Positions 1 to 6,911 are shown, counted from the stretch's first letter. The stretch is DNA of 18,395 bases from an uncultured Christensenella sp. (GCA_910586345.1 CAJUHC010000023.1:1-18395); one strand, 5' to 3'. A program made the numbers and translations. The notes: generated by a model not told the origin, from the sequence alone.

Positions 1-457
1 CTCGGTAGGAGTTCCGCAATGAGCAAAAGCTCATAGAATGCGGAAGGTTTTGGGCAGTAAAGCCGCCTTGCCTTAGCTTACGAATAGAGCGTAGGTTTTT
101 TAATTGTACGCAAAAATCGTGAGCCGTGATAGGCTTTTATTGGTGTACAATTTTGTATGACAATGAGTGCGGCCGGAATTATCTGAGATCTCTTTGAGAG
201 TGCGAAAGTCGGATAGTGTAGATGGTCTATTTTATGTTACAAACTTTTAAGAAAACGAGGTATCTTTTGAGCTAAAAACAATCTTACAATCTCATAGAAT
301 GGCTAACCACCATAGAGCAAAATCATATTGCTAAACACGGTTAGAAGTCGGTGATACAAGAAGTTGTCAGCGGCTTTTTTGTCGTCTTTTTTACGGTTAT
401 CTTTCCCGCTCTTTCTTGCGTGGACGAAGATATAACACTAACAAATCGGAGGTAAAA
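1..457. other. Gene-free, hairpin-rich left flank of the mobile element
   Basis: I see no convincing protein gene here. The stretch holds several inverted repeats: a stem at 12-24/29-45 (TTCCGCA and ATGAGC paired with GCTCAT and TGCGGAA, with an AGAA bulge); a weaker stem at 77-82/90-95 followed by six T (96-101); the 8-bp perfect pair AATTGTAC (102-109) and GTACAATT (145-152); and a nested pair CTAACC/GGTTAG (303-308/339-344) enclosing AGCAA/TTGCT (316-320/328-332). An 11-base direct repeat CTCATAGAATG occurs at 30-40 and 291-301. A Shine-Dalgarno AGGAG (7-11) precedes a five-codon reading frame at 19-36 inside the first hairpin. It could be a structured RNA, an untranslated leader or replication/transfer DNA of the element; the sequence does not decide. 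Confidence 0.5.
347..380 (+). terminator. Intrinsic terminator ahead of the mobilization genes
   Basis: An imperfect stem pairs 347-359 with 364-374 around a GAAG loop, with one mismatch and a TA bulge. It is followed directly by six T (375-380), and a second T6 run lies at 387-392. This fits a rho-independent terminator for a plus-strand transcript coming from the left flank. Confidence 0.55.
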
Positions 458-621
458 TCAATGACCATAAGACCGCCTTAATCGGCAAGCAAACGAGAAG
501 CAAAACACAAACGGATAAAGCCGGAACGAGCGTACCCTTCTACGAAGGTATAGCGCACTATACCTTGCGAGCAAGGTGTGCGCTCTGCGAGGCTTTGTCC
601 ACTGAACGAAAAAGCATTTAG
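457..621 (+). pseudogene. Small open frame before the relaxase without a usable start codon
   Basis: A frame of about 50 codons is open from about 457 to a TAG at 619-621, which overlaps the AGGAGG ribosome site (620-625) of the relaxase gene, an arrangement typical of translational coupling. Its first in-frame codons after the good GGAGGT (448-453) are ATC AAT GAC, not a normal start. The well-spaced ATG at 461 is in another frame and gives only MTIRPP before a TAA. Either one base was lost just after the ATG (a broken gene), or a non-standard start is used as proposed for two other genes of this element. The candidate oriT hairpin lies inside it. I do not recognise the product; it may be non-coding. 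Confidence 0.3.
545..576 (+). other. Candidate oriT (MobV-type inverted repeats)
   Basis: A perfect 9-bp inverted repeat AAGGTATAG (545-553) / CTATACCTT (558-566) with a CGCA loop is overlapped by a second hairpin CCTTGC-GA-GCAAGG (563-576). Its position just upstream of a MobV relaxase, and its resemblance to the known pMV158-type origin (a stem with a TAGTGTG/TTA nick region), suggest the relaxase target. The element version reads TAGCGCACTA. The family comparison is from memory; the nick position is not established. Confidence 0.55.
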
Positions 622-634
622 GAGGAACACGAAA

Positions 635-1693
635 ATAAGTTATATCATTTGCAATATGAAGAAGTTTCAGCACGACGATATTCCACCCGTAGAAAAAGAA
701 AACGAGCGCGACGAAACCTATCAAGGCACTAACAGCAAGATAGACAGTACACGAACAAGGAACAATATCCACTTTGTAAAAAGAGAGCAAACCTATATCG
801 GTTATATCAATGAAAGGATTAAAGAATTGGGTTGCCGCACAAAGAAAGACACCGTGCTAATGTGCAGTATGTTGGTAGGCGCAAGCCCCGAATTTTTCAA
901 GGGTATGTTGCCCGAACATATACGTGAATATTATGCGATGTGCTATCGGTTTTTTGCGGAACGATACGGCGAGGAAAATATCATAAGCGCCGTCGTCCAT
1001 ATGGACGAAACCACGCCGCATATGCACTTAAATCTTATGCCCGTATTAGACGGACGGCTATGCTGTAAACGCCTATTAGACAGAGTGGCTTTGCGAAAAC
1101 TTCAAACGGATATATATGAGCAGGTCGGAAAGCATTGGGGTTTGGAACGCGGCAAAGAAGGCAGTAAAAAGAAACATCTTGACGTAGCGGAATTCAAGGT
1201 GAAAATGGCAGAAGAAAAAGCCGCAGAAATAACGACTGCCTATTCCGAAACGAGTAGCGAACTGACAAAGCTAAAAGCCGAAAAAAGAAACACACAAACG
1301 GAAGTCGAGAGCTTGACCACACAGAGAGAAACGCTATCGCAAGAAATAGACGAACTGACCGAAGTCAAGATATCTGCGGACGAGCCTATACCGCTATTCG
1401 GCAAAGACAAGCTCATCACTTCTCTTCGCGTGGAAAATGCACAGTTACGACAACAGCTTTCGGACAAGAACAGCGAAGTCGAACGGGCGCATCAAGACCA
1501 AGCGTTTATGTATAAGAGATTGCAAAGCGCAGAACGCACGGCAGAGAGTTGCGAGAGAGCGCGTTCGGAAGTAACGGAGATAAAAGCCGTATTACCGAAA
1601 GAATATGAAGAACTGTTACGACGGGCAAGAACGACGAAAGCGACCACACCGCATAAGTCACCCACTAAGTTTAACGGCAAAGACGGAAAGTAA
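635..1693 (+). CDS. mob: MobV/Pre-type relaxase (mobilization protein)
   Basis: This relaxase of the plasmid Mob/Pre family would nick one strand at oriT and pilot it into a recipient cell, using a conjugation apparatus supplied in trans. The clearest signature is the metal-binding motif HMDETTPHMHLNLMP near residue 120, with an N-terminal segment around NNIHFV. Roughly residues 180-330 are charged, Glu/Lys-rich and probably coiled coil. Family members usually begin MSYxIxRMxK; here the matching residues SYIICNMKK are preceded by ATA at 635, nine bases after a perfect AGGAGG (620-625). The called start is therefore ATA (352 residues). The next in-frame ATG is at 656 (345 residues) and would cut into the conserved N-terminus. 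An upstream in-frame GTG at 578 lacks a properly placed ribosome site and overlaps the oriT hairpin. Function is confident, start is not. Confidence 0.85.
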   Translation: MSYIICNMKKFQHDDIPPVEKENERDETYQGTNSKIDSTRTRNNIHFVKREQTYIGYINERIKELGCRTKKDTVLMCSMLVGASPEFFKGMLPEHIREYYAMCYRFFAERYGEENIISAVVHMDETTPHMHLNLMPVLDGRLCCKRLLDRVALRKLQTDIYEQVGKHWGLERGKEGSKKKHLDVAEFKVKMAEEKAAEITTAYSETSSELTKLKAEKRNTQTEVESLTTQRETLSQEIDELTEVKISADEPIPLFGKDKLITSLRVENAQLRQQLSDKNSEVERAHQDQAFMYKRLQSAERTAESCERARSEVTEIKAVLPKEYEELLRRARTTKATTPHKSPTKFNGKDGK

Positions 1694-1729
1694 AAATTAA
1701 ATACCGTTCTACTACTCTATCGGATTCCG

Positions 1730-1758
1730 TTGACAAGACACCCCTAAAAGCGTATAAT
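1730..1758 (+). promoter_or_regulatory. Consensus sigma-A promoter for the small-gene/recombinase operon
   Basis: TTGACA (1730-1735) and TATAAT (1753-1758) are separated by 17 bases, a perfect match to the housekeeping consensus. It would drive the 1806 gene and, with no terminator seen after it, the TnpW-like and recombinase genes. Confidence 0.8.
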
Positions 1759-1805
1759 AAAGAAAATGGCGTGTCAATACGACGCATATATTTACGGAGG
1801 GTATT

Positions 1806-2024
1806 ATGAAACCGAGAGCGGAAAAAGATAAGAATTACGAAGAACGGCACAGAGAAGAACGCAAAGCAAAGAGTTTGGTTTGGGGGACGAGCGTGCCGAG
1901 AAAACAGGCGGAAGAAATAAACGCATTTTTAATTAAGCACGGTTACACGAAAGTCCGTCTTATAGAAGCGGGATATAAAGTGTTATTGGAAGAAGCCGCT
2001 AAAAGAGAGAAAAACGGACAGTAA
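1806..2024 (+). CDS. Small basic RHH-like protein of the mobile element
   Basis: A 72-residue protein with no family I can name firmly. The first 25 residues are very charged (Lys, Glu, Arg). The rest (a short strand around SLVWGTSVP, then helices in residues 35-68) has the length and spacing of a ribbon-helix-helix DNA-binding fold. It follows a perfect promoter and a GGAGG (1796-1800) five bases before the ATG, so it is likely well expressed. Sitting between the relaxase and the recombinase genes, it could be a relaxosome accessory protein or a repressor of the element; this is inference from position and fold pattern only. Confidence 0.7.
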   Translation: MKPRAEKDKNYEERHREERKAKSLVWGTSVPRKQAEEINAFLIKHGYTKVRLIEAGYKVLLEEAAKREKNGQ

Positions 2025-2044
2025 CCGAAAAGCAAATCAAACTT

Positions 2045-2119
2045 ATGTGTTCTTCTTGTATGACGGGAGAAAATAACTTGAAACGCCCGATTTCAGACAA
2101 GGAGTGCCATTATAAATAA
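2045..2119 (+). CDS. Possible 24-residue Cys-containing peptide
   Basis: A 24-codon frame starts at ATG 2045 (MCSSCMTGENN...) with Cys at 2, 5 and 21 and ends at TAA 2117-2119, overlapping the first codons of the TnpW-like gene. The AAGGAG site of that gene lies inside it. The frame is also open upstream to about 2021, just after the stop of the previous gene, but with no normal start or clear ribosome site. It may be a genuine small Cys-rich protein, the remains of one, or a chance frame. Confidence 0.3.
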   Translation: MCSSCMTGENNLKRPISDKECHYK

Positions 2120-2393
2120 GAACAAAGCAACCGCACCTAAGGCAGATATACTGTCTTACTATTACGAACAAGAGAACGGCTCGTTTGTAAGAAGCCGTGA
2201 AAAAGTTATCGGGAACACGGTCTATACCGTTATATCTCGTGAAAAGTCAAACGCCGACACAACTACGGCATTTGATATTACAAAAAGATTAATCGAACGG
2301 AATATAGACGAAGCGTTAAAGCCGTCCGTACCTATTCGGTTATCTCATAAGCAATCGCTTGGAAGTTGCAATTCGGGAGGTAATAAACAATGA
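2112..2393 (+). CDS. TnpW-like transposon-encoded small protein, ATA start
   Basis: The frame codes for 93 residues. Segments such as VIGNTVYTVISREKSN followed by ITKRLIERNIDEAL look like the TnpW family of small proteins carried by Tn4451-type mobilizable transposons, recalled from the family rather than searched. Their exact role is not well known. The only codon properly placed after the ribosome site AAGGAG (2099-2104, seven bases away) is ATA at 2112; ATT at 2109 is closer and CTG at 2151 is the first NTG codon. A stop lies at 2079 in this frame, and no ATG, GTG or TTG occurs near the start. The TGA (2391-2393) overlaps the recombinase ATG (2390-2392) as ATGA, so the two are probably translationally coupled. 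The frame stays open over its whole length with protein-like composition, so I consider it real. Confidence 0.75.
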   Translation: MNKNKATAPKADILSYYYEQENGSFVRSREKVIGNTVYTVISREKSNADTTTAFDITKRLIERNIDEALKPSVPIRLSHKQSLGSCNSGGNKQ

Positions 2394-4054
2394 ATTTGCA
2401 ACCGACAATTAAATATAAGAAAGTAAAAAGTGCAGAAGAACAATGGACGGCTTGCTATTGCAGACTGTCCTGCGACGACGATTTGGACGGCGATTCCAAC
2501 AGTATCCGTAATCAGAAAATGCTGTTACAAAAGTATGCGGACGAAAACCGATTGCGCAACGTAAGGTTTTACGTGGACGACGGATATTCGGGAAGCAACT
2601 TTGACCGCCCCGACTTCAAGCGTATGATGGACGACGTGGACAACGGTAAAATATCTACCGTTATCGTCAAGGATATGTCGAGATTCGGCAGGGATCACAT
2701 TCTTGTAGGCTATTATACGAAATATTATCTTGCCGAAGCCGACGTAAGGTTTATAGCAATCTACGACCAAGTGGACAGCGAAACCAATCCCGACGACGAT
2801 ATTACACCGTTTAAGAACATACTCAACGAGATGTACGCCAAAGATTGCAGTAAGAAAATCAAGGCAGTTGTCCGTGCCAAAGGCAATTCGGGCAAACACA
2901 TTACGACGATACCGCCGCTCGGATATAAGAAAAGTCCCGAAGATATAGAAAAATGGATTATAGACGAGAAAGGCGCGGAAATCGTGAGAGAGATTTTCAA
3001 ACTCTGTATTCAAGGTTACGGTCCGACACAGATAGCACGGATACTTACCGAACGAAAAGTTGAAACGCCCGTCGTCTACTTCCATAATCACGGCTTACCC
3101 ACGTCTTTGAAAATACGAGAAAGCTCGGAAATATGGTCGCAACAAACGGTGTCGGGTATTCTTGAAAACTTGGAATACACAGGCTGTACCGTGAACTTCA
3201 AGAGCTACAAGAAGTCGTACAAATCGAAAAGGCGTATTGAATTGCCGAGAGAAGATTGGGTGATTTTCGAGAACACGCAGGAAGCAATCATAGACAAGCA
3301 GACTTTCGACACTGTTCAGAAGATACGCGAGAACAAACGCCGTCCTACCGATATGGGAGAAATGAGTCCGCTTTCGGGAATGCTGTACTGTGCTGACTGC
3401 GGAAAGAAAATGTATCTTTGCAGGTGTACCACTATGAAACAAACGGAATACTTTAACTGTTCTACTTACCGTAAGCAGAAGAAGCGCATTTGTGGTTCAC
3501 ACCAAATAACCGTGAAAGCGGTAACGGCAATCATACAAGACGATTTGCGTCGCACAATCCACTTTGCCAAGAACCACAACGAAGAATTTTTACAGACCTT
3601 ACGCAAGGACGCCGAAGCGAAAACGAAAAAGGAACTCAAAGAGAACCAACGCGAAATAGAAAATTCGGAAGAACGCATAGACAAGCTCGACAAGATAATT
3701 GAGAGCTTATACGAAGATAAGGTTGCGTGTAAAATCTCGGAAGAACGGTATTTGAAAATGAGCGATACATACGAATCGGAACAAGCCACGCTCAAAGAGC
3801 GCGTCAAAATTCTGAAAGCTGAAATCGAGAAAGCCAAAGCGCAAGACGATAAAATACTCGACTTTATGATGCTCATCTACAAGTACTGCAATTTTGAAGA
3901 ACTTACACCCGAAATTCTGCGCTCGTTCATTGACAAGGTAATCGTCCACGAGAAAACGAAAGTAAACGGGCATTACAGACAGACCGTTGAAATTATCTAT
4001 AACTTCGTGGGCGCAATACAACCGCCGTTCTTCGATGACGACTACAACAATTAA
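2390..4054 (+). CDS. Large serine recombinase (TnpX-like, DUF4368 type)
   Basis: This 554-residue site-specific recombinase would excise and integrate the element through a serine-DNA intermediate. The resolvase domain spans about residues 18-165, with catalytic Ser27 in CYCRLS, the DDGYSGSNFDRP motif and the arginines of MSRFGRDH (98 and 101). The recombinase domain follows (about 175-310, PPLGYKK...). A zinc ribbon uses Cys334, Cys337, Cys357 and Cys368. A long Lys/Glu-rich coiled coil covers 395-490, and the C-terminal segment RSFIDKVIVHEKTKVNG...IIYNFVGAI matches DUF4368 as I know it. All key residues are present and the length is normal. The ATG has GGGAGG nearby (2375-2380) and overlaps the TnpW-like stop. 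As usual for such elements, it is the last gene before the element end. Confidence 0.92.
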   Translation: MNLQPTIKYKKVKSAEEQWTACYCRLSCDDDLDGDSNSIRNQKMLLQKYADENRLRNVRFYVDDGYSGSNFDRPDFKRMMDDVDNGKISTVIVKDMSRFGRDHILVGYYTKYYLAEADVRFIAIYDQVDSETNPDDDITPFKNILNEMYAKDCSKKIKAVVRAKGNSGKHITTIPPLGYKKSPEDIEKWIIDEKGAEIVREIFKLCIQGYGPTQIARILTERKVETPVVYFHNHGLPTSLKIRESSEIWSQQTVSGILENLEYTGCTVNFKSYKKSYKSKRRIELPREDWVIFENTQEAIIDKQTFDTVQKIRENKRRPTDMGEMSPLSGMLYCADCGKKMYLCRCTTMKQTEYFNCSTYRKQKKRICGSHQITVKAVTAIIQDDLRRTIHFAKNHNEEFLQTLRKDAEAKTKKELKENQREIENSEERIDKLDKIIESLYEDKVACKISEERYLKMSDTYESEQATLKERVKILKAEIEKAKAQDDKILDFMMLIYKYCNFEELTPEILRSFIDKVIVHEKTKVNGHYRQTVEIIYNFVGAIQPPFFDDDYNN

Positions 4055-4065
4055 AGCAACTAAAA

Positions 4066-4090
4066 CAAGACAAGACAAGACAAGACAAGA
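4066..4090. repeat. Tandem pentanucleotide (CAAGA)5
   Basis: Five perfect head-to-tail copies of CAAGA begin 12 bases after the recombinase stop codon and end six bases before a GC-rich hairpin. They lie where the element end (attR) would be expected. No function is known to me. Confidence 0.9.
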
Positions 4091-4094
4091 GAAA

Positions 4095-4117
4095 AGGCGT
4101 GGCTTCACGCCACGCCT
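4095..4117. terminator. Hairpin between recombinase gene and feo locus
   Basis: GGCGTGGC (4096-4103) pairs perfectly with GCCACGCC (4109-4116) around TTCAC, plus one A-T pair outside. On the minus strand it is followed by TTTTCTCTTG, a reasonable U-tract; on the plus strand the tail is weak. It probably ends the feo transcript, and may also stop transcripts leaving the recombinase gene. Confidence 0.6.
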
Positions 4118-4147
4118 AATTCTCTACATCCTGCGGCTTACCTAAAA

Positions 4148-4160
4148 TTCCCTATGGGAA
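4148..4160 (-). terminator. Small hairpin after the feo operon
   Basis: TTCCC-TAT-GGGAA forms a 5-bp stem, followed on the minus strand by TTTTAGG, 28 bases after the last feo gene. It is short for a terminator and may only assist the stronger hairpin at 4095. Confidence 0.3.
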
Positions 4161-4187
4161 CTACGGTAAAGACGCGGAGTGTTTATT

Positions 4188-4349
4188 TTATTTATGTTTT
4201 TTGCCGCAAGAACTGCAACCGCCGCAATTACCGCAACCGCAGTCGCAGCCGACGTTTTTATGCTTTATTTTTCTGTAAATCAGCCAACCGAAAACGCCTG
4301 CAACGGCAACCGATACCATTACTATTATTGCAATATCCAAACCGTTCAT
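4188..4349 (-). CDS. FeoB-associated Cys-rich membrane protein
   Basis: A 53-residue protein: residues 4-26 are one hydrophobic helix (DIAIIVMVSVAVAGVFGWLI), then a basic stretch (YRKIKHK), then a tail with six Cys in a CxCxCxxCxxCxxC pattern (35, 37, 39, 42, 45, 48) rich in Gly, ending KKHK. This is the layout of the FeoB-associated Cys-rich membrane proteins found after feoB in many Firmicutes. They are thought to help FeoB in ferrous iron transport, perhaps by handling iron at the cytoplasmic face, but the mechanism is not settled. The ATG begins one base after the feoB stop, and a GGAG lies inside the end of feoB, so translation is likely coupled. The identification rests on both sequence layout and position. 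Confidence 0.88.
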   Translation of the reverse strand: MNGLDIAIIVMVSVAVAGVFGWLIYRKIKHKNVGCDCGCGNCGGCSSCGKKHK

Positions 4350-4350
4350 A

Positions 4351-6633
4351 TTATTCCTCTCCTTTTTTCTTTCTCTTAAATATCGCGAGTATATCGAACT
4401 TGCCTAAGTTTCTCAGAACGATAAACGTTGTTACAACCGCAACGACCGCAAGCCAGATAAACAGAGTCCACCACCAACTGCCTATGGTGTAAACAGCCGC
4501 GCTAATAATATAGCTCGATAACAGCCATAAAAGAACGGTCAGCTTGAACTTGCCTTCGGGAAGCTCCGCTTTCGCCGTTGCGCAAGCCGCAAAGCAGGGT
4601 ATCGTTGTCATATTGAAAGCGATAAACGCAATCAGCGCAGGTATGGAAATTCCCGTTGCCTCTATCATTGCAATAGCGGCGGTTACGCCTTCTTCGTCGG
4701 CTAAAATCGCATCGGCGTTGCCGGTTATCGCCGCACCCATAGATATAAGACACGCGCCGAGTGTTCCGAACGTTGCTATAACGTTTTCCTTAGCTATAAG
4801 CCCCGTGAGCGCCGCAACCGCGAATACCCAGCCGAACGTGCCGATTTGCGAACCGAAGCCGAGCGGTGTGAATACAGGCTGTACAAGCATACCGATAGAA
4901 GCGAGAATGGAATTCTGCATTTCTTCGTCGGGGATATAGTGCCAGTTCCAGCTTAAATGCGATAACAGCCATATAATTACGGTAGAAGCGAATATAATAG
5001 TGAACGCTTTCTTTACGAAATGCTTCGTCTTATCCCAAAGGTGAAGCATAAGGTTCTTAAAGCCGGGCAAATGATATGCGGGAAGCTCCATAATGAAAGG
5101 AGGAGTTTCACCCTTCAACGTGGTGTTACGCATTAAAAGCACGCAAACTATCGCCGAGCAAACGCCGAGAATATACATTCCGTAAGTAATCAAATCGGCG
5201 TTGCCCACTCTGAAATAAGTTACTATTCCGCCCGCAATAGCTACCAAAATAGGCAATTTTGCTCCGCACGAGAAGAAAGGAATTACCCTCACGGTAGCCG
5301 TACGTTCTTTTTCGTCGGCAAGCGTTCTTGTGTTAATCATTGCGGGCACGGAACAACCGAAACCCATTATCATAGGCATAAACGCTCTGCCCGAAAGTCC
5401 GAAACGGCGGAAAATTCTATCCAGCACGAACGCGATACGCGCCATATAACCAGTGTCTTCGAGAATTGAGAAGAACAGGAACAAAAGCAATATCTGGGGA
5501 AGAAAACCGAGAACGGCGAACAGACCACCTAAAATACCGTCTGCCACAAGCCCCGAAAGCCATTCCGTTTGAATGGCTCCGCCGATTCCGTCCGTTATCA
5601 GTCCGAATATCGTGTCGAAGATATTAAACAATATTACGCCCGGCGAGAACACCGCCCCGTCGTAGAAAATGCCCACAAACGCGGCAAGCCCTTCGGAAAG
5701 TTCTAAATCGTCAAGCGCGGGAAGTCCTCCGCCTATCCCCGCCCAGGCGCCTATATAGAGGAAATCCTCCGAAAACGTTATATGGAATATGCAGAACAAA
5801 ATTACTATAAAGATAGGAATAGCCCAAATTCTGTGCGTAAGAACGCGGTCTATTCTGTCAGATTTGGTAAGCACGCCCTTTCCCGCTTTCTTAACTTTTA
5901 TAAAAGCAAGATTGGAAGATATGTATTTATACCTTTCGTCGGCTATGACCGCTTCGAGGTCTTCGCCTGCAACCGCCTCTTCGAACGCCTGCTTTGCGCC
6001 TTTGCGCTCCAATTCAAGCTCGTCGTTCTCCAAAAGTTTTACCGCGTGGAAGAGAGAAGATTTAATTCCCGCCGCTTCATAGAAGGCGCAAGCCGTTTCA
6101 AGCTGTTTATCGAGAACGCCTTTAAGAACGGTTGTTCCCTTGCGCTCCGCAGACATTGCAACCGCTCTGTCCATAAGCTGTTTAATACCCTTAGATTTGA
6201 GTGCGGAAATTTCAACGACGGGAACGCCGAGCGCGTTTTCAAGCGACTTTGCGTCGATTTTATCTCCCGACTTTTCAACTTCGTCCATCATATTCAACGC
6301 GACTATGACGGGAACGTCAATTTCGAGAAGCTGGGTTGTTAAATACAAGTTACGCTCTAAATTGGTAGCGTCTACTATATTTATTATGCCGTAAGGGTGT
6401 TCGCCGAGAATATAATTACGCGAAATAACCTCTTCGGGCGTGTACGGAGAAAGCGAATAAATACCGGGAAGATCTACGATATTTACGTTTTCGTTTCCTC
6501 CCTTGTATACGCCCTCCCTTTTATCAACGGTAACGCCGGGCCAGTTGCCTACGTGAGCGGTAGCTCCCGTTAAAGCGTTGAACAGCGTTGTCTTACCGCA
6601 ATTCGGATTACCCGCCAATGCAAAAGTTTTCAT
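4351..6633 (-). CDS. feoB: Ferrous iron transporter FeoB
   Basis: This is the GTP-regulated inner-membrane Fe(II) importer. The N-terminal G domain shows GNPNCGKTT (G1, residues 8-16), the GNWPGVTVDKREG switch region, DLPGIYSLSP (G3), NMMDE (G4) and SALKSKG (G5). A helical GDI-like region follows, then a polytopic membrane domain with two Gate-like segments, containing the conserved GFGCSVPAM and PFFSCGAKLPI cysteines. The length is 760 residues, typical for the family. I chose ATG 6633 because AAGGAG lies nine bases before it; ATG 6639 is too close to that site, and a TTG at 6654 would overlap the feoA stop. It follows feoA by 17 bases and is followed after one base by its Cys-rich partner. 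The operon is probably repressed by the adjacent DtxR/MntR-type regulator when iron is sufficient. Confidence 0.97.
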   Translation of the reverse strand: MKTFALAGNPNCGKTTLFNALTGATAHVGNWPGVTVDKREGVYKGGNENVNIVDLPGIYSLSPYTPEEVISRNYILGEHPYGIINIVDATNLERNLYLTTQLLEIDVPVIVALNMMDEVEKSGDKIDAKSLENALGVPVVEISALKSKGIKQLMDRAVAMSAERKGTTVLKGVLDKQLETACAFYEAAGIKSSLFHAVKLLENDELELERKGAKQAFEEAVAGEDLEAVIADERYKYISSNLAFIKVKKAGKGVLTKSDRIDRVLTHRIWAIPIFIVILFCIFHITFSEDFLYIGAWAGIGGGLPALDDLELSEGLAAFVGIFYDGAVFSPGVILFNIFDTIFGLITDGIGGAIQTEWLSGLVADGILGGLFAVLGFLPQILLLFLFFSILEDTGYMARIAFVLDRIFRRFGLSGRAFMPMIMGFGCSVPAMINTRTLADEKERTATVRVIPFFSCGAKLPILVAIAGGIVTYFRVGNADLITYGMYILGVCSAIVCVLLMRNTTLKGETPPFIMELPAYHLPGFKNLMLHLWDKTKHFVKKAFTIIFASTVIIWLLSHLSWNWHYIPDEEMQNSILASIGMLVQPVFTPLGFGSQIGTFGWVFAVAALTGLIAKENVIATFGTLGACLISMGAAITGNADAILADEEGVTAAIAMIEATGISIPALIAFIAFNMTTIPCFAACATAKAELPEGKFKLTVLLWLLSSYIISAAVYTIGSWWWTLFIWLAVVAVVTTFIVLRNLGKFDILAIFKRKKKGEE

Positions 6634-6650
6634 AATCATTAACTCCTTTT

Positions 6651-6878
6651 TCAAATCTCAACTTCAACGCAAGCAGCTTCCGCTTTGCGAAGCGTCAGTT
6701 CGTATCCGCGTATCGTTATTTCGATAGGGTCGCCAAGCGGCGCCTTCTTACGCATAATAAGTTCCGCGCCCGGCGTCACTCCCATATCGAATAGACGTCT
6801 GCGTATTTTACCCTCTCCTCTGACCGCGGTTATTATACCGCGGTCGCCCGCATTGAAATCGCTCAATAATTTAATCAT
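6651..6878 (-). CDS. feoA: FeoA family protein (second copy, next to feoB)
   Basis: A 75-residue SH3-like cytoplasmic protein that supports FeoB-dependent Fe(II) uptake. The sequence shows the FeoA pattern: LSDFNAGDRGIITAV at the start, then RRRLFDMGVTPGAELIMRKKAPLGDPIEI, then a final strand with RGYELTLRKAEAACVEV. A strong GGAGG lies ahead of the ATG. It is the more canonical of the two FeoA copies and directly precedes feoB. A 14-base palindromic box (6898-6911) sits just before its ribosome site. Confidence 0.95.
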   Translation of the reverse strand: MIKLLSDFNAGDRGIITAVRGEGKIRRRLFDMGVTPGAELIMRKKAPLGDPIEITIRGYELTLRKAEAACVEVEI

Positions 6879-6897
6879 AATTCAAACCTCCAAAAAA

Positions 6898-6911
6898 TTA
6901 ACTCAGGTTAA
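6898..6911. promoter_or_regulatory. Candidate iron-regulator box between the two feoA genes
   Basis: TTAAC-TCAG-GTTAA is a perfect palindrome with 5-bp arms in the 59-base gap between the feoA genes. It contains AGGTTA, a half-site of the DtxR/IdeR consensus, and resembles two boxes near the feo promoter. A weak TTGACG on the minus strand upstream hints at an internal promoter, but no good -10 is seen. Confidence 0.45.

Noticed and set aside
1..380. Group II intron remnant or tRNA in the left flank
   Set aside because: No domain V-like hairpin, intron end motif or cloverleaf could be found by eye.
578..634. GTG at 578 as the relaxase start
   Set aside because: No properly spaced ribosome site, the added residues do not match the family N-terminus, and it lies right after the oriT hairpin.
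2112..2393. Alternative genetic code to explain ATA starts
   Set aside because: The recombinase and chromosomal genes use ATG (or GTG), and TGA, TAA and TAG all act as stops where proteins are expected to end. Only initiation at two genes is unusual.
2525..3091. Minus-strand open frame of 188 codons inside the recombinase gene
   Set aside because: Antisense shadow of the resolvase domain, with no family features.
4066..4090. (CAAGA)5 as a phase-variation switch
   Set aside because: It lies outside any supported reading frame and not between promoter boxes, so changes in copy number would not shift a gene.
5782..6342. Plus-strand open frame of 186 codons inside feoB
   Set aside because: It is antisense to the well-conserved feoB G domain, has no ribosome site, and its composition (Arg, Phe, Asn) is that of a shadow frame.
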